From Auanema rhodensis (taxonomy: Eukaryota; Nematoda; Chromadorea; Rhabditida; Rhabditidae): a stretch of 64,000 nucleotides of DNA. The notes under the pieces were generated by a model. It had not been told where the DNA came from. It made no database searches and saw only the letters and a program-made list of their open reading frames with translations. Of the stretch, positions 63,517 through 64,000 are shown in pieces. Position 1 is the stretch's first letter. Each line of letters opens with the position of its first letter. The position numbers and the translations under genes were made by a program. The stretch covers positions 17,120,501 to 17,184,500 of the forward strand of contig OZ059899.1 of assembly GCA_964057225.1 (NCBI GenBank), given 5' to 3'.

Positions 63517-64000
63517 AATACAAAAATTAGTTATGATCGTTTGAAAAAAGACGCATTAGTGTATGTTGAGTTTCCATGTACACTCAACATTGCTTCCAAA
63601 AACATTTTTACAAAAATTTTTCCGAAAAATTTCAAAATAATTTCGCAAAAAGTAGATGTTTTTAGATTCCTTTTTTCAAGGCAAAGACGATGGACAATGT
63701 TATTCAACGAAAAAATTAATTCTGCAGGGTGAAAATCGAGGATATAAGTGTGAACTTATATCAGTTGATATCTCGGTGCATTTTTAAGCTAGCGCAAATC
63801 TGATAACACAGATCGACGCAGCTTAAAAATCCGCATCGAATGCACTATACAACATTGAGAAACGCTTAATACAAAAATTAGTTATGATCGTTTGAAAAAT
63901 GATGCATTAGTGTATGTTGAGTTTCCATGTACACTCAACATTGCTTCCAAAAACATTTTTACAAAAATTTTTCCGAAAAATTTCAAAATAATTTCGCAAA
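63517..64000. repeat. Last full monomer and 133-bp partial monomer
   Basis: The full copy at 63517-63867 is class A with m33 A and m263 C. It resembles the sixth member of the preceding block (56154 and 61764), and its right neighbour (63868-64000) starts like the seventh (m33 T, m36 T). The block may thus be restarting part-way. The array continues past the window edge. Confidence 0.88.

Larger units (their letters stand above)
1..64000. repeat. 351-bp satellite DNA array (182 full monomers + 1 partial)
   Basis: The same unit recurs with a period of exactly 351 bp; for example the string aatacaaaaattagttatga occurs at 1, 352, 703 and onward to 63868. All copies are in direct head-to-tail orientation. 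Hand counting gives 113 G+C in the first 351 bases (32%). Up to 48.8 kb no insertion or deletion is seen; afterwards there are five 1-bp and five 2-bp deletions, so the final phase is shifted by 15 bp. Neither array edge nor any inserted element is visible. Satellites of this kind normally form centromeric, pericentromeric or subtelomeric heterochromatin; the unit is about two nucleosome repeats long. The lineage cannot be told from the sequence. I do not recognise it as a named satellite family. Confidence 0.98.

Noticed and set aside
1-64000. CRISPR array or tandem tRNA/rRNA/5S genes
   Set aside because: The repeat is 351 bp with no unique spacers, and no cloverleaf, pol III A/B box pair or ribosomal sequence is recognisable.
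1-64000. LTR or other transposon-derived repeat
   Set aside because: No terminal repeats, target duplications, or reverse transcriptase/transposase remnants are visible; units abut without spacers.

Overview
The whole window is one uninterrupted satellite DNA array. A single AT-rich unit of 351 bp (32% G+C by hand count of the first copy) repeats head to tail, always in the + orientation, from base 1 to base 64000: 182 complete monomers plus a 133-bp partial one at the right edge. I see no genuine protein gene, RNA gene, transposon, CRISPR array or unique flanking sequence. An array of this size and purity points to constitutive heterochromatin of a eukaryote (centromeric, pericentromeric or subtelomeric). 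Nothing in the window identifies the lineage. Insects and other arthropods often carry AT-rich satellites of about this length, but that is only a weak hint.

Coordinates within a monomer are written m1-m351, where m1 is window position 1 and monomer n (counted from 0) starts at 1+351n until 48.8 kb. Three main monomer classes are separated by linked diagnostic sites. Class A has m93 T, m106 C, m139 G, m161 C. Class C has m93 G, m106 T, m139 A, m161 T. Class B has m93 G, m106 T plus five linked changes (m119 G, m124 T, m128 A, m136 A, m140 T). I count 62 class-B monomers. Other linked variants mark finer families: m194 G ('GK'), m200 C, m275 T, m208 C with m228 G and m238 G ('PG'), m118 G with m181 T ('FE'), and m302 A followed by m39 G in the next monomer.

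These variants reveal higher-order repeats (HORs) layered over the 351-bp unit. (1) 1405-7020: a six-monomer unit, one copy of which lacks its last monomer. (2) 7021-19656: irregular mixtures and mosaic monomers with a local three-monomer duplication. (3) 19657-23517: a five-monomer unit and a dimer. (4) 23518-36153: a four-monomer HOR (1404 bp) interrupted by a six-monomer cassette, the whole 16-monomer block repeated at an offset of 7020 bp. (5) 33346-44928: an 8-monomer and then a 13-monomer repeat of the same cassette. (6) 44929-53699: class-B-dominated DNA, ending in an 8-monomer repeat carrying a 1-bp deletion every 1403 bp. (7) 54399-63516: a 10-monomer block repeated at an offset of 5610 bp.

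Each monomer carries several short dyad symmetries. The right third (about m225-m329) could extrude as adjacent hairpins, the largest with 11-bp outer arms. A nearly invariant stretch (m44-m92) contains another 9-bp dyad. These are the best candidates for functional sites, such as protein binding or non-B DNA at a centromere, but function is inference. No new gene system is present. What is notable is the visible history of nested segmental duplication and conversion.
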